Source: Thiomonas sp. (GTDB lineage: Bacteria > Pseudomonadota > Gammaproteobacteria > Burkholderiales > Burkholderiaceae_C). From it: a stretch of 5,610 nucleotides of DNA. Within the stretch, counting starts at the first letter, position 1. Every line of letters begins with the position of its first letter. Both the position numbers and the translations under genes were made by a program. Under the pieces are notes generated by a model. It had not been told where the DNA came from and ran no database searches. It saw only the letters and a list, made by a program, of their open reading frames with translations. Shown in pieces: positions 1 through 5,052 of this stretch. Location: the NCBI GenBank assembly GCA_028706735.1, contig JAQTVS010000206.1, forward strand, positions 1-5,610, in the 5' to 3' direction.

Positions 1-662
1 TGCTGCGCGGCATCGAGCCTGGTGAAGTTGCCGGCTTGCCGCATGCGCTCGGCCAGGGTGGCGGTGGCTTGAGCGGCGTCTTCCACGTCGCGGTCGTAGG
101 CGGCGGTTTGCTGCGCGGCGACTGCCAGCACCCAGGCCGTGCGCGCCTGTGCCGCGGTACGCAGCACATCGCGGGCGAGGGCGAGGCGGATCTGCTCCTG
201 CTGTGCGGCGTCGATGCGCGAGCGCCTGGGAAGGGTGAGCAGGTCGAGCAGGCCGAAGCTCAACGCGCGGGTGATTTCCACCCCGCCTCCCTGAAGCAGA
301 CGCTCGAAACCGAACACCGGGTTGGACAGCCGGGCGAACCCGGTGGAGGCGGCGGAATCGGCCTGAGCCTGCGCGATCAGCGCCTGCAGCGCGGGGCTGC
401 CGAGCAGGGCGATGCGCACGGCATCATCGCCGCCGAGCGGTCTGGCCAGCAGCGCGTCGATCTGCGCTTGCGCGTCCTGGCGCTGGGCGGCATTGCGTTG
501 CAGTTGCAGCGGCGCCCCGGTGTGGGGCTGGGTGATGGCGCTCACGGCCTGGAGTGACTGCCGGGTTTGCAGCGGCGCACACGCCGCCAGCAGCACCGCT
601 GCGGCCAAGGGGGCGAGCCGCAGCGTCCGCAGGCGCACCTGCGGTCTGGATTTGTTCCACAT
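1..662 (-). CDS. TolC-family outer-membrane efflux lipoprotein, N-terminal part (runs off the left edge)
   Basis: The visible part is 220 codons with no stop, about half of a normal TolC-family protein. It begins MWNKSRPQVRLRTLRLAP and carries a lipoprotein signal: a basic start, a hydrophobic stretch (about residues 16-27) and a lipobox L25-A26-A27 before Cys28. What follows is typical of the outer-membrane factor of tripartite efflux pumps: an 'AVRIALLGSPALQALIAQAQ' type helix near residues 81-100, a 'GFARLSNPVFGFER' turn, 'ITRALSFGLLDLLTLPRR', then a long Ala/Gln-rich helix. The ATG at 662-660 is chosen because GAGGTG lies 7 bases upstream and the lipobox falls at the expected distance. 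Such proteins form the channel through the outer membrane and work with an inner-membrane pump and a periplasmic adaptor. The preceding Cys/His/Met-rich exported protein suggests metal, perhaps copper, as substrate; that is inference. Family assignment is firm, substrate is not. Confidence 0.85.
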   Translation of the reverse strand, partial: MWNKSRPQVRLRTLRLAPLAAAVLLAACAPLQTRQSLQAVSAITQPHTGAPLQLQRNAAQRQDAQAQIDALLARPLGGDDAVRIALLGSPALQALIAQAQADSAASTGFARLSNPVFGFERLLQGGGVEITRALSFGLLDLLTLPRRSRIDAAQQEQIRLALARDVLRTAAQARTAWVLAVAAQQTAAYDRDVEDAAQATATLAERMRQAGNFTRLDAAQ

Positions 663-757
663 GAAAAGACACCTCATTCAAGCCACGACAGCGCGTGGCG
701 ACACGATGCGCAGCGCAAGTCTTGCGACCCGCGTTGCAACCGGGAATCAAATGCGGG
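663..757 (-). other. 95-bp spacer between the two metal-related genes, with stem-loop potential
   Basis: The spacer between the small exported protein gene and the TolC-family gene contains a perfect 7-bp inverted repeat (726-732 GACCCGC with 753-759 GCGGGTC, 20-base loop) that overlaps the stop codon of the upstream gene. It also holds a tight hairpin CGCAAG-T-CTTGCG around 714-726. Neither is followed by a T-run on the minus strand, so I do not call a terminator. They may instead be an mRNA-processing or partial attenuation structure that lowers tolC expression relative to the first gene. The Shine-Dalgarno of the TolC gene (GAGGTG on the minus strand) lies at about 670-675. Confidence 0.35.
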
Positions 758-1132
758 TCAGACTCGGGGTGGGCGTTGCAGGGTGCGCGGATCGGCGCTG
801 TGCCAGGCGGTATTGGCCGCTGGCGGGCAGGCGTGCTGTGCGGCGTCGGCCAGCAGCAGGGTGAGCGGCGAGGGCTGGCCCACGGCGAGGTGGCAGATCA
901 CGCAGTGCTGGTGATCGTGGGAACCGCAATCGGCGCCTGAGGCAGTGTGACAGGGCTCTGCCGCCGTCATGTCCATGGCCGTCATGTCGCCCTGGCCGTG
1001 CAGGGGCGCCTGCGCGGACTGCGGCGCAGCGCTGGCGACACAGTCGCCCGCCGCCATGCTGACTTGCGCCCAGCCGCGCAGGGGCAGCAGGACGAGCAGC
1101 AGAATCAGGAGGGGACGAAAGGCCTTGGACAT
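758..1132 (-). CDS. Small exported Cys/His/Met-rich protein (DUF2946 / CzcI-like), putative metal-related
   Basis: This 124-residue protein has a clear signal peptide (K3 and R6, then a Leu-rich core of residues 8-18, likely cleaved after W-A near residue 22), so it should act in the periplasm. The mature part is crowded with possible metal ligands: Cys31, Met50/53/55, Cys61-His62, Cys69, then H-D-H-Q-H-C-V-I-C-H at residues 72-81, and it ends in an Arg-Pro-Pro tail. The pairing of signal peptide, a central His/Cys cluster and a terminal RPP-like tail is what I know from DUF2946 proteins and the CzcI-like proteins that precede metal-efflux operons. Its role in them is not settled; sensing or buffering of copper or a related metal in the periplasm is inference. 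The segment C77-V-I-C80-H81 formally fits a c-type haem motif, but the surrounding His residues favour metal binding. The next in-frame Met (26) would remove the signal peptide, so the ATG at 1132 is kept although no clear Shine-Dalgarno precedes it. Confidence 0.75.
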   Translation of the reverse strand: MSKAFRPLLILLLVLLPLRGWAQVSMAAGDCVASAAPQSAQAPLHGQGDMTAMDMTAAEPCHTASGADCGSHDHQHCVICHLAVGQPSPLTLLLADAAQHACPPAANTAWHSADPRTLQRPPRV

Positions 1133-1139
1133 TGACGCA

Positions 1140-1169
1140 AGTCTAATCGTGACATAAGAATTCAGTGAA
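1140..1169 (-). promoter_or_regulatory. Candidate weak Sigma70 promoter for the small exported metal-related gene
   Basis: On the minus strand TTCACT (1169-1164, 4 of 6 to TTGACA) is separated by 18 bases from TAGACT (1145-1140, 4 of 6 to TATAAT). Transcription would start within about one base of the ATG at 1132, giving a leaderless mRNA, which would explain why no ribosome binding site is visible. Both hexamers are weak, as expected for an activated promoter; this is a prediction from spacing only. Confidence 0.3.
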
Positions 1170-1170
1170 A

Positions 1171-1184
1171 TGATTGCGCAATCA
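1171..1184. promoter_or_regulatory. Perfect 14-bp palindrome, candidate operator
   Basis: TGATTGCGCAATCA reads identically on both strands. It lies 39 bp upstream of the minus-strand gene start and ends one base before the candidate -35 element, the place where an activator that touches RNA polymerase would bind. I do not recognise it as the known box of CusR, CueR/MerR or Zur. It could be the site of a metal-responsive regulator encoded outside the window, or it could have no function. Confidence 0.35.
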
Positions 1185-1253
1185 GCCCTCAGTCGGCGTG
1201 TGGAAATGTCGGATCAAGGCCGGATGACTCGCCTTCTGAAAGAAACTCTACGA

Positions 1254-1281
1254 GGAACTTTTCGCGTTTAGCACTCTCTAT
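1254..1281 (+). promoter_or_regulatory. Candidate SigmaE (RpoE, ECF-type) promoter of rpoH
   Basis: GGAACTT (1254-1260) is an exact match to the -35 element of SigmaE promoters. After GAACTT and a 16-base spacer comes TCTAT (1277-1281), a partial match to the -10 element TCTGA. In E. coli, promoter P3 of rpoH is SigmaE-dependent and, as I recall, has the same -35 core and spacing. Transcription would start near 1287-1289, inside the right arm of the CIRCE element, giving a leader of about 35 bases. A weaker alternative is a Sigma70-like pair TTAGCA (1268-1273) / TAATAT (1292-1297, with an upstream TG) that also overlaps CIRCE. Confidence 0.55.
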
Positions 1282-1294
1282 CCGTGAGTGCTAA
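1268..1294 (+). promoter_or_regulatory. CIRCE operator (HrcA binding site) upstream of rpoH
   Basis: The sequence is TTAGCACTC, nine bases, then GAGTGCTAA, an exact match to the CIRCE consensus with the canonical 9-bp spacer. CIRCE is the binding site of the repressor HrcA, which normally controls groESL or dnaK and is kept active by GroEL. Here it ends 29 bp before the rpoH start codon and overlaps both the predicted -10 element and the predicted transcription start, so HrcA binding should block rpoH transcription. No hrcA gene is visible in the window. Confidence 0.95.
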
Positions 1295-1308
1295 TATCGC
1301 CATGACAC

Positions 1309-1313
1309 AGGAG
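1309..1313 (+). promoter_or_regulatory. Ribosome binding site of rpoH
   Basis: AGGAG lies 10 bases upstream of the ATG at 1324. It is the only purine-rich Shine-Dalgarno match near the start and supports this ATG. Confidence 0.75.
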
Positions 1314-1323
1314 ATTTCCATCC

Positions 1324-2232
1324 ATGACCCATACTCAGTCAGCCGCACTTGTTTTGCGCCCGGCCCAGGTTGATGGCGCGTTTCCCCTTACTCTGCCCAG
1401 TCTGGGCAATATCGACGCCTACATCAGCGCGGTCAATCGCCTGCCGATGCTCAGCGCCGAGGAGGAGGCGCGGCTGGCGCGCTCTTGGCGCGAGCAGGGC
1501 GACAAAGACGCCGCCGGAAAGCTGGTGCTCTCGCACTTGCGGCTGGTCGTGTCCACGGCGCGGCAGTACCTGGGTTACGGACTGCCCCATGCCGATCTCA
1601 TTCAAGAGGGCAATATCGGCCTGATGAAGGCGGTCAAGCGCTTCGACCCGGCGCACGGCGTGCGGCTGGTGAGCTACGCACTGCACTGGATCAAGGCCGA
1701 AATTCACGAATACATTCTGCGCAACTGGCGGTTGGTGAAAGTGGCCACCACCAAGTCGCAGCGCAAGCTGTTTTTCAACCTGCGTTCAATGAAAACCGCC
1801 AACGCCGGCATGAATGATGCGCAGATCGACGACATGGCGCAAGCGCTCAGCGTCAAGCGCGAAGACGTGATCGAGATGGAAAGCCGCATGGGCGGCGCCG
1901 ATATCGCCCTCGACCCCACCACGGAAGATGGCGAAGAAAGCTACGCGCCGATAGCCTACCTGGCCGACAGCACGCAGGAGCCGGTGGCCGTGCTCGAAGC
2001 GCGCAGCCACGACCGCCTGCAGATCGAGGGTCTGGAGGGGGCGCTGGAACAGCTCGACGCGCGCAGCCGCGCCATCGTCGAGCAGCGCTGGCTGCAGGTG
2101 GCAGACGACGGCAGCGGCGGCAAGACCCTGCACGAACTCGCCGCCGAATACGGGGTGTCTGCCGAGCGCATCCGCCAGATCGAGGTGGCGGCAATGAAGA
2201 AGATGCGCAAATCGTTGGCTGAATTTGCCTGA
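1324..2232 (+). CDS. rpoH: RNA polymerase sigma factor RpoH (Sigma32, heat shock)
   Basis: This 302-residue protein is the alternative sigma factor that directs RNA polymerase to heat-shock promoters (chaperones, proteases). Region 1.2/2.1 spans about residues 27-83. Region 2.2 is at 89-109 (LIQEGNIGLMKAVKRFDP), and region 2.3-2.4 at 113-143 contains the nearly invariant VRLVSYALHWIKAEIHEYIL stretch. The RpoH box Q146-R-K-L-F-F-N-L-R154, which is diagnostic for Sigma32 rather than the housekeeping or stationary-phase sigma, follows directly. Region 4.2, the helix-turn-helix that reads the -35 element, is at about 268-295 (ELAAEYGVSAERIRQIE). It is slightly longer than the 284-residue E. coli protein, mostly through an N-terminal extension. 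The gene is monocistronic: preceded by its own CIRCE/SigmaE-type control region and closed by a strong terminator 17 bp after the stop. All key regions are intact. Identification is essentially certain. Confidence 0.98.
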   Translation: MTHTQSAALVLRPAQVDGAFPLTLPSLGNIDAYISAVNRLPMLSAEEEARLARSWREQGDKDAAGKLVLSHLRLVVSTARQYLGYGLPHADLIQEGNIGLMKAVKRFDPAHGVRLVSYALHWIKAEIHEYILRNWRLVKVATTKSQRKLFFNLRSMKTANAGMNDAQIDDMAQALSVKREDVIEMESRMGGADIALDPTTEDGEESYAPIAYLADSTQEPVAVLEARSHDRLQIEGLEGALEQLDARSRAIVEQRWLQVADDGSGGKTLHELAAEYGVSAERIRQIEVAAMKKMRKSLAEFA

Positions 2233-2248
2233 TTCAGCGGCAGCCCAG

Positions 2249-2285
2249 CATCAAAAAAGCCCGTCATCGACGGGCTTTTTTGATG
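2249..2285. terminator. Symmetric Rho-independent terminator between rpoH and the psiF-like gene
   Basis: Two perfectly complementary 17-base arms (2249-2265 and 2269-2285) enclose a 3-base ATC loop. The GC-rich core GCCCGTC/GACGGGC is flanked by six A on the left and six T on the right. It therefore works as a stem followed by a U-run in both directions, ending rpoH from the left and the convergent 69-residue secreted protein gene from the right. Confidence 0.93.
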
Positions 2286-2334
2286 GATGACGGCGTGCGA
2301 GGCGGCGCGCGCCCTCCACCCAGAGGCACAGGCT

Positions 2335-2544
2335 TCAGCCGCCGTGCATGCACTGATCGACAAAGGCTTTCTCCTTCTCGCCAGCCAGACCCTGGGCCTT
2401 GGCTTCCTTTTCGCACTGGGCTTGGGACGGCGTGGGGTGGGCTGCGGGCTCAGCGGCATAGACGCTTGTGATGCCGGCCGCAAAGATCAAAGCGGCGGTC
2501 AGGTTTTGGGCGGTGTGCGAAAACTGGGTCGAAGTTGATTTCAT
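2335..2544 (-). CDS. Small secreted PsiF-repeat protein
   Basis: This 69-residue protein has a signal peptide (K2, hydrophobic core about residues 14-28, probable cleavage after V-Y-A at residue 30). The mature part of about 39 residues ends with one PsiF-type repeat: Cys44-E-K-E-A-K-A-Q-G-L-A-G-E-K-E-K-A-F-V-D-Q-Cys65. The two Cys with a Gly-Leu-x-Gly core and a Phe before the last Cys fit that family. The name comes from an E. coli gene induced by phosphate starvation; the molecular function is unknown. E. coli PsiF is larger, to my knowledge with two repeats, so this is a one-repeat version. The two Cys could form a disulphide in the periplasm. The ATG at 2544 has GGAG 6 bases upstream. 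The gene stands alone, converging on rpoH. Family assignment is good; phosphate control is not shown, since no clear PhoB box is seen. Confidence 0.85.
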   Translation of the reverse strand: MKSTSTQFSHTAQNLTAALIFAAGITSVYAAEPAAHPTPSQAQCEKEAKAQGLAGEKEKAFVDQCMHGG

Positions 2545-2550
2545 AGGAAG

Positions 2551-2554
2551 CTCC
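2551..2554 (-). promoter_or_regulatory. Ribosome binding site of the psiF-like gene
   Basis: GGAG on the minus strand with a 6-base spacer to the ATG at 2544. A small hairpin CGGGC/GCCCG (2569-2573 with 2580-2584, 6-base loop) sits 14 bases further upstream in the leader, too far to mask this site directly. Confidence 0.75.
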
Positions 2555-2588
2555 TTGATTCAGTGACACGGGCTGGAGTGCCCGCGCC

Positions 2589-2618
2589 GCCACTGTTTGC
2601 AAGCGGTGTGCCACTGTT
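2589..2618. repeat. Direct repeat GCCACTGTT, two copies 21 bp apart
   Basis: GCCACTGTT occurs at 2589-2597 and again at 2610-2618. A 21-bp period is two turns of the DNA helix, so both copies face the same side. They lie just downstream of the predicted start of transcription of the psiF-like gene, where a repressor could act. They do not match the PhoB consensus well. The motif GTTTGCA also occurs twice nearby (2595-2601 and 2641-2647). Possible operator; chance is not excluded. Confidence 0.3.
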
Positions 2619-2627
2619 AAAGAGTTA

Positions 2628-2655
2628 ATTAAAATCAATGGTTTGCAGGTGTCAC
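2628..2655 (-). promoter_or_regulatory. Candidate Sigma70 promoter of the psiF-like gene
   Basis: On the minus strand GTGACA (2655-2650, 5 of 6 to TTGACA), a 16-base spacer, and TTTAAT (2633-2628, 5 of 6 to TATAAT). It sits in the most A/T-rich patch of the window. The transcript would start near 2621, giving a leader of about 75 bases. Confidence 0.55.
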
Positions 2656-2724
2656 TTGCGGAATTTTCCGGCCCGAGTGACGGTGTTCGTGGCAAACTGG
2701 CGCAGAAATGTCCCGAGGTGGCGA

Positions 2725-2750
2725 CGCATGGCGCCGGGTTCCGCCATGTG
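2725..2750. repeat. Stem-loop potential (7-bp perfect stem, extendable to 9)
   Basis: CATGGCG (2727-2733) pairs with CGCCATG (2742-2748) around an 8-base loop. A G-U pair and a C-G pair extend the stem to 2725-2750. No T-run follows immediately on either strand (the nearest, on the plus strand, begins about 15 bases later), so it is not called a terminator. Confidence 0.35.
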
Positions 2751-2802
2751 CTTGATGGAAGCGTTGTTTTTTGTCGCCAGTCTGAGACAGGTAGCCGCGC
2801 GA

Positions 2803-2820
2803 ACGCTGCGGCCGCAGCGT
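2803..2820. repeat. Perfect 18-bp palindrome in non-coding DNA
   Basis: ACGCTGCGG directly followed by its reverse complement CCGCAGCGT, with no spacer and a NotI recognition sequence at the centre. As RNA it would need to open the centre to form a loop, so a protein-binding dyad is more natural than a hairpin. It lies about 150 bp upstream of the psiF-like gene promoter and about 155 bp past the tgpA stop. Function unknown. Confidence 0.4.
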
Positions 2821-2950
2821 ATTTCAGGGCAGTGCAAACCTTCCATGTCGCAACAGTTGGCTCCCGTCGTCCATGAACGACAGCGACTGTGGGGCCAGCC
2901 GGATCACTGATGGGTTTTCTTGGGGCCGTGCTCTGCGGAAGCGGCAGCAA

Positions 2951-2975
2951 TTGCGCGACAGCGCCCCGCGCGCAA
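2951..2975 (-). terminator. Weak stem-loop just after the tgpA stop codon
   Basis: TTGCGCG (2951-2957) and CGCGCAA (2969-2975) form a 7-bp stem with an 11-base loop, beginning one base past the tgpA stop. There is no U-run after it on the minus strand, so it would at best protect the 3' end or act with Rho. Confidence 0.25.
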
Positions 2976-2976
2976 A

Positions 2977-5052
2977 TCAGCGCCAGCCGCGCACGGCCTG
3001 CCGCAGTGCGGCCCAGTCAGCGCGTCTGCGGCGCGCATCTCGCTCGGGGGCGTAGCGCCAGCGTTCGAGTTGCAGCAAAAGGATGATGGCGGACTTGGCG
3101 GATTGGGGCGAGAGCGTGCTGGCGTCCGGGCGGGCGGTGTGGATGCGGCCCGCCAGGGCGCGCGGCGGGGTGGAGTCGGCGCTGTCGATGCCGGCCTGCT
3201 CCAACTTTTGGCGCAGCAGGGCGTAGGTCTGCGTCCAGGGGTCGCGCTTGCGGCGCTCCAGAGCCAATAAGGCGCCGAGGATGGCGGTGGCCGCCAGCAG
3301 GGCGGCAATGGCCAGGGCGGCGAGGGTGGCCATGTCGGGCTGCTGCAGGCCGAGTTTGCGCAGCAGGTCTTGCTGGCTGTTGCTGCCGTAGTTCAGCACC
3401 CATTGGTTCCAGGTGTTGTTCAGCGCGTCCCAGCGGTTGCGCAGTTGCAGCAGCAGGGCGGCGTCGCGCGGGCCGAGCGCGGCCATGCCCAGCAGCGGTT
3501 CGCGCGATGCCAGGGTGGCGCCGCTGCGGTCGACGCGTGCGGGATCGACTGCGGACGTGGGGTCTGCGCGCACCCAGCCGCGCCCGGTCAGCCAGTACTC
3601 GGCCCAGGCGTGGGCGTCGCTCTGGCGCACCACCCAGGTGTTGTCCACCGGGTTGAAGCGCCCGCCCTGATAGCCGGTGACGATGCGCGCGGGAATGCCC
3701 GCAGCCCGCATCACGACAACGAAGGCCTGTGCATAGTGTTCGCAGAAACCGGCGCGGCGGTCGAACAGAAATTCGTCGATCCCGTCGCGCCTGCCGTAGG
3801 CGCCGGGGTTGAGGGTGTAGCGGAAGGGCTGCTTGCGAAACATCTGCAGCAAGGCTTGGGCAATGAAGCTGCCGTTCTGCCCGGCGGCTCTGGCCTGCGC
3901 GGCGAGCTGCTTGCCCAGCGCCACGCTGCGCGGGTCGAACCCGGCGGGCAGGGCTTCGTCGGCGCGCAGGGCGGGGGTGAACTGCGCGGGGCCGTAGCGG
4001 AACTGGGGCGAGGATTCGACGGTGTAGCGCGCGAGATGGTCGAGCGGCCGCCCGGTGACGAGTTGCAGGTCGGGCAACCACTGCACCATGTATCCCTCGA
4101 TCTTGGGCGCGGCAACCGGGGCGTCGAGGGCGAAGACGAAGGTCTGCTGCGTGGGCTGCAGGGTGACGGTGTAGCGCACGGGCTGGCCGCTCAAGTGCAG
4201 ATCGGCGGGCGGGGTGAGGGTGGCGCGGTCGCGCTGGTGTGGATCGGGCAGCCACACGCCGTTGTCGAACACGCTCAGCACGGGGCCGCGCCAGTAGAGC
4301 AGCCGGTCGGGCGGGCGCGGGCCGTCGAACACCACGCGGAAGGCCACTGAATCGTCGCGCGCGAGTTCGGCAATCTGCCCTGGCGACATGCTGGCCGAGA
4401 GCCCGGTGATGGCCTGTGCGCTGCTTTGCGGCAGCGCCCACAGCGGCGCGCTGATGCGTGGGAACACCACGAACAGCGCAATCATCGCCGGGGCGCCCAG
4501 CGCCATCATTTTCAGCGCGGTCAACAGCGACTGCCGCAGCGGCGGGTGTCCGGCGGGCAGGTTGGCGTTGACCAGCGCGGCCAGCATGCCCCAGGTCGCC
4601 AGCACCATGACGAGCGCGGTGCCCAGCGACTGCGAGAACAGGAAGTTGGCGGCAATGGTGAAAAAACCGAGAAAGAACAGCACATGCGCATCGCGCCGGG
4701 AGCGCATCTCCAGGGTTTTGAGGCCGAGCAGCACGCACAGCAGGGCGACACCGGCGTCGCGTCCGAGCACGGTATGGAACTCCCACAAGGTGAGTGCGGC
4801 GGAGGCGGACAGGATGAGCGCCAGCACCCAGCGGCCGGGCAGAGGCGCGCCGCGCCAGGCCAGCACTGCGCGCCAGGCCAGCAACGCCAGCACCAGGGCG
4901 CTGGTCCACAACGGCAGGTGGAGGAACAGTGGCAGCATGAGCAGCAACGACACCGCGAGCAGAAACAGGGTGTCGCGCGCGTCGCGCGGCAGGGCGCCGA
5001 TGCCGTGGGACCAGCGGGCGAACAGCGCGCCGGGTGCGGAAGCCGCACTCAT
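2977..5052 (-). CDS. tgpA: TgpA-like membrane transglutaminase (DUF3488 - transglutaminase core - DUF4129)
   Basis: The protein has 691 residues. The N-terminal half-domain (DUF3488) has several membrane helices between about residues 26 and 197. A periplasmic part follows, with the transglutaminase core at about 405-500: Cys437 in R-A-G-F-C-E-H-Y, His481 in S-D-A-H-A-W-A-E-Y-W, and Asp497 in R-A-D-P-T. The spacing Cys-44-His-16-Asp equals that of the catalytic triad I recall for Pseudomonas aeruginosa TgpA, so the enzyme should be active. A last membrane helix (about 575-598) leads to a cytoplasmic tail resembling DUF4129 (about 605-690). Longer in-frame starts up to 5265 exist, but they lie inside the DUF58 gene and encode Arg-rich sequence unlike the family. 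The ATG at 5052 overlaps the DUF58 stop as ATGA, pointing to translational coupling. P. aeruginosa tgpA is reported to be essential; its physiological substrate is not known, though an envelope role is assumed. Confidence 0.93.
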   Translation of the reverse strand: MSAASAPGALFARWSHGIGALPRDARDTLFLLAVSLLLMLPLFLHLPLWTSALVLALLAWRAVLAWRGAPLPGRWVLALILSASAALTLWEFHTVLGRDAGVALLCVLLGLKTLEMRSRRDAHVLFFLGFFTIAANFLFSQSLGTALVMVLATWGMLAALVNANLPAGHPPLRQSLLTALKMMALGAPAMIALFVVFPRISAPLWALPQSSAQAITGLSASMSPGQIAELARDDSVAFRVVFDGPRPPDRLLYWRGPVLSVFDNGVWLPDPHQRDRATLTPPADLHLSGQPVRYTVTLQPTQQTFVFALDAPVAAPKIEGYMVQWLPDLQLVTGRPLDHLARYTVESSPQFRYGPAQFTPALRADEALPAGFDPRSVALGKQLAAQARAAGQNGSFIAQALLQMFRKQPFRYTLNPGAYGRRDGIDEFLFDRRAGFCEHYAQAFVVVMRAAGIPARIVTGYQGGRFNPVDNTWVVRQSDAHAWAEYWLTGRGWVRADPTSAVDPARVDRSGATLASREPLLGMAALGPRDAALLLQLRNRWDALNNTWNQWVLNYGSNSQQDLLRKLGLQQPDMATLAALAIAALLAATAILGALLALERRKRDPWTQTYALLRQKLEQAGIDSADSTPPRALAGRIHTARPDASTLSPQSAKSAIILLLQLERWRYAPERDARRRRADWAALRQAVRGWR
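4851..4883 (-). repeat. In-frame 18-bp tandem repeat inside tgpA
   Basis: A 15-base sequence, CGCGCCAGGCCAGCA, occurs at 4851-4865 and again at 4869-4883, with a period of 18 bp (six codons). In the protein it gives two L-A-W-R units at residues 58-67, at the edge of the second or third membrane helix. It looks like a small slippage duplication that preserved the frame. Confidence 0.6.

Larger units (their letters stand above)
2656..2976. other. Gene-free stretch between the psiF-like gene promoter and tgpA
   Basis: About 320 bases with no gene I can support. Open frames exist on both strands (for example 2638-2910 plus, 2643-2876 plus, 2652-2846 minus and a minus frame 2450-2950). None has a good ribosome binding site, a recognisable domain or a signal peptide, and they overlap each other. 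The longest one also runs through the psiF-like promoter and start. Composition is more even than in the flanking genes. It contains the inverted repeats listed separately. It may be an old gene remnant, an untranslated RNA or plain spacer. Confidence 0.6.

Noticed and set aside
36..557. Plus-strand open frame (173 codons) opposite the TolC-family gene
   Set aside because: It is the complement of a clear TolC-family sequence with a lipobox and Shine-Dalgarno; the frame is Gly/Gln-rich without features.
892..906. C-type haem site C-V-I-C-H in the small exported protein
   Set aside because: It fits the five-residue pattern, but sits in a His-rich cluster typical of metal-binding proteins and the protein has no other cytochrome features; kept only as something to test.
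1132..1160. Possible second rpoH promoter TTGACG (1132-1137), 17 bases, TAAGAA (1155-1160)
   Set aside because: The -35 is good (5 of 6) but the -10 matches only 3 of 6 and it lies almost 190 bp upstream of rpoH; too weak to annotate.
2611..2634. PhoB box upstream of the psiF-like gene
   Set aside because: CTGTTAA followed by TTAATTA at an 11-bp period resembles the layout of a PhoB box, but the second half-site does not match the CTGTCAT consensus.
2450..2950. 166-codon minus-strand frame covering the psiF-like start and the gene-free region
   Set aside because: It runs through the psiF-like promoter, start and signal peptide in another phase, has no ribosome binding site, and shows no domain or biased codon use.
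3370..4350. Long plus-strand open frame (326 codons) opposite tgpA
   Set aside because: It is a mirror of the GC-rich tgpA coding strand: Gly/Val/Ala-rich, no recognisable domain and no ribosome binding site, while the opposite strand has an intact enzyme with a catalytic triad.
3017..4909. 630-codon minus-strand frame overlapping tgpA in another phase
   Set aside because: Extremely Arg/Ala-rich sequence with no domain; long stop-free shadows are common in high-GC genes.
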